Below are positions 7,061-14,975 of a DNA stretch of 24,084 nt, piece after piece. The notes beneath the pieces are model-generated. The model ran no database searches and had not been told where the DNA came from. It saw nothing but the letters and a program-made list of their open reading frames with translations. The DNA lies in the NCBI GenBank assembly GCA_943913205.1, contig CALTWN010000014.1, positions 1 through 24,084 on the forward strand. Direction: 5' to 3'. This stretch comes from an uncultured Bartonella sp. (lineage in GTDB: Bacteria; Pseudomonadota; Alphaproteobacteria; Rhizobiales; Rhizobiaceae). Position 1 is the first letter of the stretch. The number at the start of each line of letters is the position of its first letter. A program made the translations under genes and the position numbers.

Positions 7061-7309
7061 ATGGCACATAAAAAAGCTGGTGGTTCATCTCGCAATGGTC
7101 GCGATTCTGAATCTAAACGACTTGGAGTTAAAAAGTTTGGTGGCGAAAAAGTTATAGCCGGAAATATTATTATTCGCCAGCGTGGTACACGTTGGCATCC
7201 AGGCGATAATGTTGGTATTGGTAAAGATCATACCTTATTTGCTTTGAAAGAAGGTGTTGTTGCCTTTAGGGTTAAAGCAAACAAAAGAGCATATGTCTCT
7301 GTAGTTTAA
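7061..7309 (+). CDS. rpmA: 50S ribosomal protein L27
   Basis: L27 lies near the peptidyl-transferase centre of the large subunit. The sequence begins MAHKKAGGSSRNGRDSESKR, the classic L27 N-terminus without the cleaved leader found in Firmicutes, and continues GVKKFGGEKVIAGNIIIRQR and RWHPGDNVGIGKDHTLFAL. The length of 82 is normal. AGAGAGGTAG precedes the ATG. In many alphaproteobacteria obgE lies nearby downstream; here a terminator and the convergent ychF gene follow directly. Confidence 0.98.
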   Translation: MAHKKAGGSSRNGRDSESKRLGVKKFGGEKVIAGNIIIRQRGTRWHPGDNVGIGKDHTLFALKEGVVAFRVKANKRAYVSVV

Positions 7310-7327
7310 CATAAGTTTATAGTTAAA

Positions 7328-7362
7328 TAAAAAGCAAGGTTTATTTTAACCTTGCTTTTTTT
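7328..7362. terminator. Bidirectional intrinsic terminator between rpmA and ychF
   Basis: AAAGCAAGGTT (7331-7341) pairs perfectly with AACCTTGCTTT (7348-7358) around a 6-base loop. It runs into TTTTTT on the plus strand and TTTTTATTT on the minus strand. It can therefore end both the rplU-rpmA transcript and the convergent ychF transcript. Confidence 0.92.
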
Positions 7363-7368
7363 ATGCGC

Positions 7369-8472
7369 TTATGTGTTATGTTTAAAATGTATAATATCAC
7401 CGTCTTGTACTATATATTCTTTGCCCTCATCTCTAGATCTACCTGCTTCTTTTGCCGCTTGTTCACCTTTATAAGTAACAAAGTCGTTGTATGAAATAGT
7501 ACTGGCACGAATAAAACCGCGTTCAAAGTCAGAATGTATAACGCCGGCAGCTTGTGGCGCTTTGGTGCCTTTGGTTATTGTCCACGCCCTAGTTTCTTTG
7601 GGGCCGCAAGTAAAATATGTAATTAAATCTAAAATATTATATCCACTTCTTATTAATTTTGCTAAACCGTTTTCTTGAAGTCCAAGGGATTCTAAATAAA
7701 GCTTAGCTTCATCGTCATTTAATTGTGCTAGCTCGGCTTCTATGGCTGCAGAAATCACTATAGATTGGGCATTTTGTTCGGCGGCCATTTGTTCAACTGC
7801 TTTAGTATATTTATTTCCATTGACAAGATCTTCTTCATTAACATTACAAACATATAATACAGATTTTGATGTTAAAAGATTTAGGTTTTGTAAAATCGCT
7901 GTTTCATCTTTACTGAGAGTTTTTAATAGTAGTCTGGCAGGTTTACCGTTTTCTAATAAGTTTAACGCTTGTTCCATAATATCAATAGTTTGTACAATTG
8001 TTTGGTCTTTTGTGTTTGATCTTTTTTTAATAGTAGAAACCCGGCGTTCTAAGCTTTCAAAATCGCTTAGCATTAATTCTGTTTCAACTATTTCAGCATC
8101 GCTTACTGGATTTATACACCTTTCTACATGAGTTATGTCGTCGTTCTCAAAACAACGTAAAACATGTATAATTGTATCTATTTCGCGGATATTGGCTAAA
8201 AATTTATTACCTAGGCCTTCGCCTTTAGATGCGCCGCGTACTAATCCTGCTATATCTACAAATTCTATAGCGGTAGGTATAATTTCTTTAGATCCAGCAA
8301 TGTCTGCTATTTGACGTAATCGTGGATCTGGTACTGCTACTTTTCCTGTGTTGGGCTCTATAGTGCAAAATGGATAATTAGCCGCTTGCGCAATAGCTGT
8401 TTTGGTAAGCGCGTTGAAAAGAGTAGATTTACCTACATTTGGTAAACCTACAATACCACATTGAAATCCCAT
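7369..8472 (-). CDS. ychF: Ribosome-associated ATPase YchF (OLA1/Obg family)
   Basis: YchF is an Obg-family P-loop protein that prefers ATP over GTP and binds ribosomes; it is linked to translation start fidelity and oxidative stress. The P-loop GLPNVGKST is at residues 9-17, the switch region DIAGLVRGASKGEGLGN follows, and the base-specificity motif is NVNE (in LYVCNVNEEDL) in place of the GTPase NKxD, as known for this subfamily. A helical insert lies mid-protein. The C-terminal TGS-like domain includes FERGFIRASTISYNDF and ends DGDIIHFKHN. The 367-residue length is standard. AAAGGA lies before the ATG. It converges on rpmA and diverges from the L,D-transpeptidase gene. Confidence 0.97.
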   Translation of the reverse strand: MGFQCGIVGLPNVGKSTLFNALTKTAIAQAANYPFCTIEPNTGKVAVPDPRLRQIADIAGSKEIIPTAIEFVDIAGLVRGASKGEGLGNKFLANIREIDTIIHVLRCFENDDITHVERCINPVSDAEIVETELMLSDFESLERRVSTIKKRSNTKDQTIVQTIDIMEQALNLLENGKPARLLLKTLSKDETAILQNLNLLTSKSVLYVCNVNEEDLVNGNKYTKAVEQMAAEQNAQSIVISAAIEAELAQLNDDEAKLYLESLGLQENGLAKLIRSGYNILDLITYFTCGPKETRAWTITKGTKAPQAAGVIHSDFERGFIRASTISYNDFVTYKGEQAAKEAGRSRDEGKEYIVQDGDIIHFKHNT

Positions 8473-8541
8473 TTTTTTCCTTTATTGTTAATAAAATATA
8501 AATAAATTAAATTGTAGAATAGTACGATTTTGTATTAATTG

Positions 8542-8575
8542 CAAATTGCTTAAGTAAAAATACTTAAGCAATTTG
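8542..8575. repeat. Perfect 15-bp palindrome with AAAA loop
   Basis: CAAATTGCTTAAGTA (8542-8556) and its exact reverse complement (8561-8575) flank a four-base AAAA centre. It lies in the 181-base divergent spacer between ychF and the L,D-transpeptidase gene, where no transcript is expected to end. A T-rich stretch follows on the plus strand (TTTAATTTT). It could be an operator serving both genes, or the 3' hairpin of an unseen small RNA. Nothing else in the spacer is recognisable beyond ribosome sites and AT-rich promoter-like sequence. Confidence 0.85.
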
Positions 8576-8653
8576 TTTAATTTTAGAGCAGGCCTATATA
8601 CTTAATTGTGAGTATCTTTATAGCAAAATGCAGGCAATATAGACGGAGAACCA

Positions 8654-9424
8654 ATGCCTAACAAGTTACATAATTTTACAAAATATATAATGATTATTTT
8701 CATGTCTATCTCGACATCTGCTTGTGTAACAGGTAGTAAATACATGTTTTGGCATGGTAAAGACGCAAGTGAAGTTGTGCAAGTACCTAAAGAAGTTCAA
8801 AAACATTATGCGGCAGTAACTGAAGGTAAATTTTCTTTGCCAGCTATAGATATGAGTACCATAGATAAAAAATATTGGCGTAAATCAGTAGATTTTCCTA
8901 CTAAATATCCAGTAGGTACAATTTTAGTTGATACTGAGCAGCGTCTTTTATATCTTATACGTCCAAAAGGTAAAGCTGTGCGCTATGGTGTAGGGGTAGG
9001 TAGAGAAGGTCTAGCATTAACGGGCACTACAACAATTGGTGCGAAAATAAAATGGCCGCATTGGTCACCTACAAAAGACATGATGGTTCGCGACCCAGAC
9101 ATATATGGTAATATGCAAAAAGGTCTAGAACCAGGTGTAGATAACCCATTAGGTGCACGAGCATTATATTTATTTAAAGACGGTAAAGATTCGCATTTTA
9201 GAATTCATGGCTCGCATGAATCTTGGTCTATAGGTAAAGCTATGTCTAGTGGATGCATAAGGATGCTGAATCAAGATGTTATTGATTTATATAAACATGT
9301 TTCTGTAGGTACAAAAGTTATTATTTTGAATCATGATCGTTCTGAGATTGATGCTGATAAACCGTCGCTTAATAATGACGAAACACATCAAAAATTTATA
9401 AAAGCTGTTGATATAAAAACTTAA
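8654..9424 (+). CDS. L,D-transpeptidase (YkuD domain) lipoprotein
   Basis: YkuD-type L,D-transpeptidases make 3-3 peptidoglycan crosslinks or attach proteins to peptidoglycan in the periplasm. The N-terminus has a short basic region, a hydrophobic core and STSAC, a plausible though non-canonical lipobox with Cys near residue 24, so a lipoprotein is likely. The catalytic domain spans about residues 95-230: YPVGTILVDTEQRLLYLI at the start, IHGSHESWSIG with His185, and SSGCIRM with the nucleophile Cys201. All catalytic elements are present. The length (256) is normal for alphaproteobacterial members. CGGAGA precedes the ATG. The gene sits alone between ychF and pth, both on the other strand, and converges with pth. 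Confidence 0.93.
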   Translation: MPNKLHNFTKYIMIIFMSISTSACVTGSKYMFWHGKDASEVVQVPKEVQKHYAAVTEGKFSLPAIDMSTIDKKYWRKSVDFPTKYPVGTILVDTEQRLLYLIRPKGKAVRYGVGVGREGLALTGTTTIGAKIKWPHWSPTKDMMVRDPDIYGNMQKGLEPGVDNPLGARALYLFKDGKDSHFRIHGSHESWSIGKAMSSGCIRMLNQDVIDLYKHVSVGTKVIILNHDRSEIDADKPSLNNDETHQKFIKAVDIKT

Positions 9425-9485
9425 TTATATATTGAGATGAATATATGAGACTTACTTATAGTTATTTTTCGCGGTTAAAAATCTA

Positions 9486-10061
9486 TCACTCACTATTGTT
9501 AACTTTGTTTAGAAACATATTTGGCTTTTTGTCTAATAGAAGATTAATGTTCAAAGCTATTTGATAAAGTAAATAAGGTAATTTATTTAGCTCATCTTTA
9601 TTAAACTTATGTAACACATAAGATGAAACCTCATCTTTATATGCAGGACGTCCTATACCTATGCGACATCTTGCATAGTTTGTACCGCAATGTTGGTCTA
9701 TAGATTTCAAGCCATTATGGCCGCCACAGCTGCCTCCGACTTTATACTTTAAGTGTAGGGGCCGTAAATCTATGTCATCATGAACAACTATAACATTATG
9801 TAACGGCAGTTTAAAAAAATTTATAGCTTGTGCTAATGCTATACCAGAGTTATTCATATAGGTTAAGGGTTTAAGTAAAACTAATTTATATTTATTTATT
9901 ATTAATTGTGTATATTGAGACTTAAATTTATTAGAAAATGAACTAGCATTATATTGTTTTGCTATTTCATCTATGGCTAAAAACCCAACATTGTGCCTGG
10001 TATAATTGTATTCTTCGCCAGGGTTACCTAAACCTACAAATAATATAGTTTGTAATGGCAT
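9486..10061 (-). CDS. pth: Peptidyl-tRNA hydrolase
   Basis: Pth releases tRNA from peptidyl-tRNAs that drop off ribosomes. The N-terminal GLGNPGEEYNYTRHNVGF contains Asn13 and catalytic His23. LKPLTYMNNSG and VVHDDIDLRPLHLKYKVGGS with the conserved Asp follow, then GGHNGLKSIDQHCGTNYARC and IGIGRP. At 191 residues it is of normal size. It lies 52 bases downstream of rplY, with a hairpin between them, matching the rplY-pth-ychF order usual in Hyphomicrobiales, except that here the L,D-transpeptidase gene is inserted before ychF on the opposite strand. Confidence 0.97.
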   Translation of the reverse strand: MPLQTILFVGLGNPGEEYNYTRHNVGFLAIDEIAKQYNASSFSNKFKSQYTQLIINKYKLVLLKPLTYMNNSGIALAQAINFFKLPLHNVIVVHDDIDLRPLHLKYKVGGSCGGHNGLKSIDQHCGTNYARCRIGIGRPAYKDEVSSYVLHKFNKDELNKLPYLLYQIALNINLLLDKKPNMFLNKVNNSE

Positions 10062-10084
10062 TTTTATGCTATCTTAAAATAAAT

Positions 10085-10107
10085 AAGGGGGCATCTAATA
10101 CCCCCTT
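10085..10107 (-). terminator. Hairpin between rplY and pth, possible weak terminator
   Basis: On the minus strand AAGGGGG and CCCCCTT (plus-strand 10101-10107 and 10085-10091) form a seven-bp, five-G:C stem with a nine-base loop, followed by the interrupted T-run ATTTATTTT. The weak T-run suggests partial termination or an RNA-processing site between the two genes rather than a full stop. Confidence 0.55.
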
Positions 10108-10113
10108 TATAAC

Positions 10114-10713
10114 TTATTCAGCTACAGCTTCTGGCTCTTCAATACCGCCACTAGGCGTAGAAATAGTTGCTATAGTTAAATCTTTTTCATTAGTTATGGC
10201 AATTGCGCCTTCTGGTAGATTAATATCGGTTAAATGGATAGAGCTACCTATCTCATAACCTTTTAAATCTATTTCAATAGAATGTGGAATATTGCTAGCT
10301 GGCACTGAACATTCAAGTTCATGATGCACAATGTTTAGTACACCGCCGCGTTTAATACCGGGGCACGTATCTTCATTTAAAAAATGTATAGGTAGTTTTA
10401 TACTTACAACAGAATCTTTATTAACACGTAAAAAATCTACGTGAATAGGAAAATCGCGTACTGGGTCTAATTGATAAGCTTTTGGTAAAGCTTGTATAGT
10501 TTGACCATCAACTTCTATATTAGCTATATTGGTTAAAAATCCGCCGCCATAAATTTTATAGTAAATGTCTTTATAAGGTACAGCAATAGAAATAGAATCT
10601 TCGTTGTTTCCATAAATAACGGCTGGTATTTGACCATCTTTACGTAACGCACGAGAGGACCCCTTACCAGCTCTATCACGTTTAGTTGCTACAATAGTAT
10701 AGCTTTTACTCAT
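10114..10713 (-). CDS. rplY: 50S ribosomal protein L25 (CTC form)
   Basis: This is the long, two-domain form of L25, which binds 5S rRNA. The N-terminal L25 domain (about residues 1-95) opens YTIVATKRDRAGKGSSRALR and includes GQIPAVIYG and RDFPIHVDFLRV. The C-terminal TL5/CTC domain follows (KLPIHFLNEDTCPGIKRGG, ECSVPASNIPHSIEIDLKG, LPEGAIAI), and the tail is acidic (GGIEEPEAVAE). At 199 residues it fits the alphaproteobacterial form. It is preceded by an unusually GC-rich leader and follows prs on the same strand, as is usual in this lineage. Confidence 0.97.
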   Translation of the reverse strand: MSKSYTIVATKRDRAGKGSSRALRKDGQIPAVIYGNNEDSISIAVPYKDIYYKIYGGGFLTNIANIEVDGQTIQALPKAYQLDPVRDFPIHVDFLRVNKDSVVSIKLPIHFLNEDTCPGIKRGGVLNIVHHELECSVPASNIPHSIEIDLKGYEIGSSIHLTDINLPEGAIAITNEKDLTIATISTPSGGIEEPEAVAE

Positions 10714-10800
10714 ATTATTATCCTTTTTATATATTGGAGATGAAAATAAATTCCACCGCGCGCTGCCTCCAAGGGTGTCTACGCGACCAAAAAATTATAA
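10714..10800 (-). promoter_or_regulatory. GC-rich structured leader of rplY (candidate)
   Basis: Between prs and rplY, positions 10753-10788 are 26/36 G+C by count, in a spacer that is otherwise almost pure A/T. Read on the minus strand the block starts GGTCGCGTAGACACCC and ends GCGCGCGGTGG, giving self-complementary CGCG runs, a CACC/GGTG pair, and a UUGGAG that is perfectly complementary to a CUCCAA just before the rplY ribosome site (AAAGGA). Alternative pairings of this kind suit a translational leader. I cannot match it to a named RNA family. It is too short for a coding gene. Confidence 0.45.
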
Positions 10801-10824
10801 AATAATATTTAGCTTTATGCAATA

Positions 10825-11757
10825 TTAATCGAAGAGACACGAAACAGATTTTTCAGCGGCTGTTCTGGCTATAGCTTCACCAATTAAACCGCTTATAGAT
10901 AAAATTTTAATATTAGTTGCTTCTAAGGTTTTTATTTTTGGGTTGATAGAATCGGTTATTATAAGCTCGCTTAAGCAAGAATTTTTAACTAACTCTACAG
11001 CTTCACCTGATAATACACCGTGTGTTATGTAGGCTGTGGCACTTTTGGCGCCTTTATTGAGCAAGGCTTGAGCTGCATTACATAAAGTTCCACCTGAATC
11101 AATAATGTCATCTAGCATTATGCAATGTTTGCCTTCTACATCGCCTATAATGTTCATAACTTCTGAGCAGCCTGGTTTTTCGCGACGTTTATCAACTATA
11201 GCAAGCAAGCAATCTAGTCTTTTACCCAACGCGCGAGCGCGCACAACGCCCCCCACATCTGGAGATACAACCATTATGTTATCATTGCAATAGGTTTTTT
11301 TAATATCTTCAGCTATAATTGGCACAGCAAATAAATTATCAACCGGCACGTCAAAAAAACCTTGAATTTGCCCAGCATGTAAATCAAGAGTTAGTAAACG
11401 TTGAGCACCGGCTTGCACAATAAGATTTGAAACTAACTTTGCTGAAATAGGTGTACGAGCAGCAGTTTTTCTATCTTGGCGTGCATAACCAAAATAAGGT
11501 ACCACTGCTGTTATGCGCTTCGCTGAAGAACGGCGAAAAGCGTCTATCATTAATAATAGCTCCATGAGGTTATCATTTGTAGGCGAGGATGTAGATTGTA
11601 ATATAAAAATATCTTCACCCCGTACGCTTTCTTGTATCTCTACAAAAATTTCGCCATCATTAAATCGTGTAACGTTAGCTTGACCAAGAGGAATATTTAA
11701 ATAAGTAGCCACTTTTTCGGCAAGTGGTTTATTAGATGTGCCGCAAAATAGTTTCAT
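10825..11757 (-). CDS. prs: Ribose-phosphate pyrophosphokinase
   Basis: Prs makes PRPP from ribose-5-phosphate and ATP, feeding purine, pyrimidine, histidine, tryptophan and NAD synthesis. Family features in order: FCGTSNKPLAEKVA, FNDGEIFVEIQESVRG, PYFGYARQDRK, the DLHAGQIQGFFD metal and substrate region, VVSPDVGGVVRARALGKRL, the catalytic flexible-loop segment VDKRREKPG, and the PRPP-binding loop MLDDIIDSGGTL. The length of 310 is normal for class I enzymes. It is transcribed upstream of rplY and 71 bases downstream of pgeF. Confidence 0.98.
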   Translation of the reverse strand: MKLFCGTSNKPLAEKVATYLNIPLGQANVTRFNDGEIFVEIQESVRGEDIFILQSTSSPTNDNLMELLLMIDAFRRSSAKRITAVVPYFGYARQDRKTAARTPISAKLVSNLIVQAGAQRLLTLDLHAGQIQGFFDVPVDNLFAVPIIAEDIKKTYCNDNIMVVSPDVGGVVRARALGKRLDCLLAIVDKRREKPGCSEVMNIIGDVEGKHCIMLDDIIDSGGTLCNAAQALLNKGAKSATAYITHGVLSGEAVELVKNSCLSELIITDSINPKIKTLEATNIKILSISGLIGEAIARTAAEKSVSCLFD

Positions 11758-11828
11758 AACAAACTCTATAAAATATGTTAAAATATGTGTTTAGTTCTAT
11801 GATGTTTATTAATATATTGCAAGTAATA

Positions 11829-12608
11829 TTAGGTTTTTTGAAGCATAATAGCTGATATTTGTCTACCACAATCTGTTTTGTTTTCGTGCATAATAGATCG
11901 TCTATAAGAGAAAAATTCGCTTGATTTTTCATATGTACATAAATTTAAATTAGATGCTTTTACTTCTAATTGTTCTAATTGATACAAATTAAGAGCGCTT
12001 AAATTAAACAAAAACTTATCTTGTTTATCTTGTTTTGTAAAAAAATTATTATAATGTTGGTTAATTTTTACAAAGTTATTTTTAAAGTCTGCATCCACTT
12101 CATAATTTTTTTGACCTATGGTAGGTCCTATAATAGCTATCATATTATAATTATTAGCTCCTAGTATTTTCATAGAGTTAATAGTGTTTTGGATAATACC
12201 ACTATAAGAGCTACGCCAGCCAGCGTGAATAGCAGCAATAATATTGTTGTGGATGTCGGCTATTAATATGGGTGTGCAATCAGCGGTAAGAACGCCTAAA
12301 GCTAAATTGGGCTCATTAGTAACAAGCGCATCACCCGTAAGACTTTGCGCATAATTATTTTTAGAGATGGTTATTACCTTATTAGAATGTGTTTGGTTTA
12401 AGATTACAAGATTTGGATAGTCTATATTAAAATACTTAGCTATAATTTTTCTATTATATTGCACATTGAGCTCTGAATCATTAGTATTAAATCCTAAATT
12501 AAGGCTTTTATAATTGTCTTTAGATATGCCTCCATTACGAGTAAAAAATGCATGTTTAACTTTATGAGAATATAAATTTAATAGCTCTGATTCGTAAACA
12601 TCAATCAT
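11829..12608 (-). CDS. pgeF: PgeF/YfiH laccase-domain protein (peptidoglycan editing factor)
   Basis: The family was long annotated as polyphenol oxidase; E. coli PgeF (YfiH) corrects misincorporated residues in peptidoglycan precursors, and human FAMIN relatives act on purine nucleosides. FFTRNGGIS opens the domain. The three metal ligands are visible: His in LNQTHSNKV, Cys in TADCTPILIAD, and His in AAIHAGWRSSYSGI. GPTIGQKNYEVD and CTYEKSSEFFSYRRS complete the signature. Length 259 is normal. Its ATG overlaps the stop of the MidA-like gene by four bases (ATGA), so translation is coupled and the two are in one operon with lgt. Confidence 0.94.
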   Translation of the reverse strand: MIDVYESELLNLYSHKVKHAFFTRNGGISKDNYKSLNLGFNTNDSELNVQYNRKIIAKYFNIDYPNLVILNQTHSNKVITISKNNYAQSLTGDALVTNEPNLALGVLTADCTPILIADIHNNIIAAIHAGWRSSYSGIIQNTINSMKILGANNYNMIAIIGPTIGQKNYEVDADFKNNFVKINQHYNNFFTKQDKQDKFLFNLSALNLYQLEQLEVKASNLNLCTYEKSSEFFSYRRSIMHENKTDCGRQISAIMLQKT

Positions 12609-13666
12609 ATTATTTTATTTTCCTTATTGAAGTTGAAAGGAGTGATGCCACAGCGCGATATTCCCATCATCTTGAATAATGTTCCCATAGCTTGTGGATT
12701 TACTAGCCTATCGATAGAATGGCTATTAAGGGCTTTACCGCGTTCCAAAATTCCTAAGCTGATTAAGAATTCACCTTGTGTTCTTCCAAAACAATCACAA
12801 TTATATTTTTGTGCTATTTTCGCTAAATTATAAAAATTTATATGCGAGGTTAAATCTGCTTTTCCTGGACTTTCAAATATATTAGCATATTTATGGTTTT
12901 TTACAGCTTGCAAACTGTCTTGGTAACACGGTTTTAATTCACCATAATCTATAAATAATGCAAAACCACTATATTTAGATATATGTTCGGATATGTTTGT
13001 AATTAATTTTTCTTGAGTAGGGGAGACTTCTACAATAGCTTCCTCAGGTAAAAAATTTATATAATTTTTTATATTTGCTGGTGTATCATCTATTACAAAC
13101 TCTAATTCATTTTGTTTGTTTAATGTTATTTTACGCATAAAAAAAGCATTATTTTGGTATATATATTGCTCTATAGGTAAGGCATCAAGTAACTCATTTG
13201 CTATTAATATAATTGGCTTTTGTGGTAAATGTAAAAAATGTGTCATCCAGTTTATGTTTATGGATTCATTTATGTATGGAGCTAGTAATTGTTTTTGTTG
13301 ATGCTTTAATTGTTCACTAGATTCTATTAAAATTATATTAGCAGCATTTAAAAACTCTGGGCATATTTTTAAAAATGTGCGTATCATATCGCTCATTAAG
13401 GTGCCACGCCCTGGACCCATCTCACAAAAATTAAAGGAAGGAGGCTTGTTTAATTGGTGCCATGAAAATATTGCCCAAATGGCGAGCATTTCTCCAAAAG
13501 TTTGACATATTTCTGGCGCGGTTATAAAATCGCCTTTTTTACCAAATATAATTTCTTTCTTATAATAACCATATTGTGCATCATTTAGGCATATATCCAT
13601 ATAATCGGCAATATTTATAGCCCCTTCTTCTTTTATTTTTTTTCTAATTTTTGCTTTAATTGGCAT
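12605..13666 (-). CDS. MidA/NDUFAF7-family SAM-dependent methyltransferase
   Basis: This family (DUF185/COG1565) includes mitochondrial NDUFAF7, which methylates an arginine in a complex I subunit; the bacterial role is less clear but may likewise concern respiratory complex I. The N-terminal IKEEGAINIADYMDICLNDA and GYYKKEIIFGKKGDFITAPE are family hallmarks, and the SAM loop is FCEMGPGRGTLMSD. IANELLDALPIEQY, ALFIDYG and GRTQGEFLISLGI follow. I prefer the start at 13666 because MPIKAKIRKKIKEEG aligns with recalled homologues; an ATG six codons upstream (13684) is possible. It overlaps the 3' end of lgt and the 5' end of pgeF, as in other Hyphomicrobiales. Confidence 0.9.
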   Translation of the reverse strand: MPIKAKIRKKIKEEGAINIADYMDICLNDAQYGYYKKEIIFGKKGDFITAPEICQTFGEMLAIWAIFSWHQLNKPPSFNFCEMGPGRGTLMSDMIRTFLKICPEFLNAANIILIESSEQLKHQQKQLLAPYINESININWMTHFLHLPQKPIILIANELLDALPIEQYIYQNNAFFMRKITLNKQNELEFVIDDTPANIKNYINFLPEEAIVEVSPTQEKLITNISEHISKYSGFALFIDYGELKPCYQDSLQAVKNHKYANIFESPGKADLTSHINFYNLAKIAQKYNCDCFGRTQGEFLISLGILERGKALNSHSIDRLVNPQAMGTLFKMMGISRCGITPFNFNKENKII

Positions 13667-14513
13667 GTTTCTTTTTAGATGCATAAATTATTAATATTAA
13701 CCCCACGCCCAACATAGGTAAGCATAAAAACATTCCATATGAAAAAATAGTGTTATTAAATATATTTTCAAACCATAAAGGAGCAACATCTTTTTCACGA
13801 AAAAATTCAGCAACAATGCGTGCGATAGAGTATAAAACACAAAATAAACCAGCTGTTAAGCCAGAACGTTTTAAGGTTTTAAATTTATAAATAGCAATAA
13901 ATAAAATAATAAATAAAATAGCACCCTCCATAATAGCCTCGTAAATTTGACTTGGATGGCGTGGCATGGAATCAGCTTTTGGAAAAATCATAGCCCAAGG
14001 TAAAGTTGAAGCTTTGCCCCATAATTCACCATTGATAAAATTACATAATCGTACAATACCTAAACCTATTGGGGCGCCTGCACAGGTAATGTCTAATAGG
14101 CTGAAGCAATTTATGTTATTTAAGTAAGCATATAATATACAAGCCAAAATTACCCCAATTAACCCGCCATGAAAAGCCATTCCACCGTGCCATATAGCAA
14201 TTATTTCACTTGGATGTTGCAGGTAATAACATGGCTCCCATAATAAAACATCACCTAAACGACCGCCAATAATGATGCCTAATGTTGCCCATAATATAAA
14301 GTCGCTTAATTGCTGATAATTAAGCGGGGGTCTTTTATTTGCCCATAAAGAATAATTATTTACTAAACGTTTAGAATATAGAAAAGCCAGGCTTATGCCC
14401 AAAAGATAGCCAAGTCCGTACCAATGAATATGAAAAGGCCCAATAGAAAAAGCCACAGGGTTTATATTTGGAAACGATAAAAATTTTATTTTTATTGGCT
14501 CTAAATCCTGCAT
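13656..14513 (-). CDS. lgt: Prolipoprotein diacylglyceryl transferase
   Basis: Lgt is the inner-membrane enzyme that adds diacylglycerol to the lipobox cysteine, the first step of lipoprotein maturation. About seven membrane segments are visible over 285 residues. Conserved elements include GPFHIHWYGLGYLLG near residue 25, GGRLGDVL, the HGGMAFHGGLIG loop with the essential His, GLGIVRLCNFINGELWG (the Lgt signature with Arg and Asn-Gly-Glu), and PRHPSQIYEA. It heads the overlapping lgt, MidA-like and pgeF cluster and diverges from ubiK with a 77-base gap. The L,D-transpeptidase in this window is one likely substrate. Confidence 0.97.
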   Translation of the reverse strand: MQDLEPIKIKFLSFPNINPVAFSIGPFHIHWYGLGYLLGISLAFLYSKRLVNNYSLWANKRPPLNYQQLSDFILWATLGIIIGGRLGDVLLWEPCYYLQHPSEIIAIWHGGMAFHGGLIGVILACILYAYLNNINCFSLLDITCAGAPIGLGIVRLCNFINGELWGKASTLPWAMIFPKADSMPRHPSQIYEAIMEGAILFIILFIAIYKFKTLKRSGLTAGLFCVLYSIARIVAEFFREKDVAPLWFENIFNNTIFSYGMFLCLPMLGVGLILIIYASKKKHAN

Positions 14514-14590
14514 AAAGCGTTCTCTCTTATATAGATAAATTTTATTTATGTGTTATATTTTATACTATAGCAAAATGGGAGTTAATTAAA

Positions 14591-14836
14591 ATGGAAAAAA
14601 ACGTAATTTTTGATAACATTGCCTCTATTATGAATGAGGCAACAAGCACAGCCAAAGGATTGGGTAAAGAAGTGCAAAATGTAATAAATGGGCAGGTCGA
14701 AAAAGCTTTATCAAAACTAGATCTAGTAAAAAGTGAAGAATTTGAGATTTTAAGAGAAATGGTTTCTAAATTATCGCAAGAAAATGATGATCTCAAGAAG
14801 CGTGTATCAAAATTAGAAGAATTTCATACTGTATAA
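14591..14836 (+). CDS. ubiK: UbiK/BMFP accessory factor of ubiquinone synthesis
   Basis: This 81-residue protein matches the YqiC/BMFP family, renamed UbiK, which assists aerobic ubiquinone synthesis as a trimeric coiled-coil factor in E. coli; in some bacteria it is linked to membrane binding. It has an amphipathic N-terminal half (FDNIASIMNEATSTAKGLG) and a C-terminal coiled coil (REMVSKLSQENDDLKKRVSK LEE). No cysteine or membrane segment is present. GGGAG lies nine bases before the ATG. Its position between lgt and a YbjN gene matches Hyphomicrobiales order. Confidence 0.9.
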   Translation: MEKNVIFDNIASIMNEATSTAKGLGKEVQNVINGQVEKALSKLDLVKSEEFEILREMVSKLSQENDDLKKRVSKLEEFHTV

Positions 14837-14975
14837 TTTTATATTTCCACAAGGAAAACTTCATTTTAGTTTAAAAGAAGTCTAGTTTTCTAAATTTGAA
14901 TGCCTAAACTGTAAATTAGTTTGATTCTGAAGTTAGAAATTTGCTTAGTTAAGCATTACAATATTTGGTGAAGAT

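Noticed and set aside
7742..8131. 129-codon plus-strand frame inside ychF
   Set aside because: It is a shadow frame antisense to an intact, motif-complete ychF; it shows no ribosome site or protein-family features.
9445..9561. Short plus-strand frame starting at an ATG after the L,D-transpeptidase gene
   Set aside because: It has no good ribosome site and most of it is antisense to the end of pth.
10732..10806. Small plus-strand frame across the GC-rich island upstream of rplY
   Set aside because: An ATG with GGAG touching it gives about 20 codons, but the spacing is too short for a ribosome site, and the block is better explained as leader RNA on the other strand.
14942..14955. Near-palindrome TGCTTAGTTAAGCA upstream of the YbjN gene as a copy of the 8542-8575 palindrome
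   Set aside because: The shared core TGCTTA is short and AT-rich; the similarity is within chance for this base composition.
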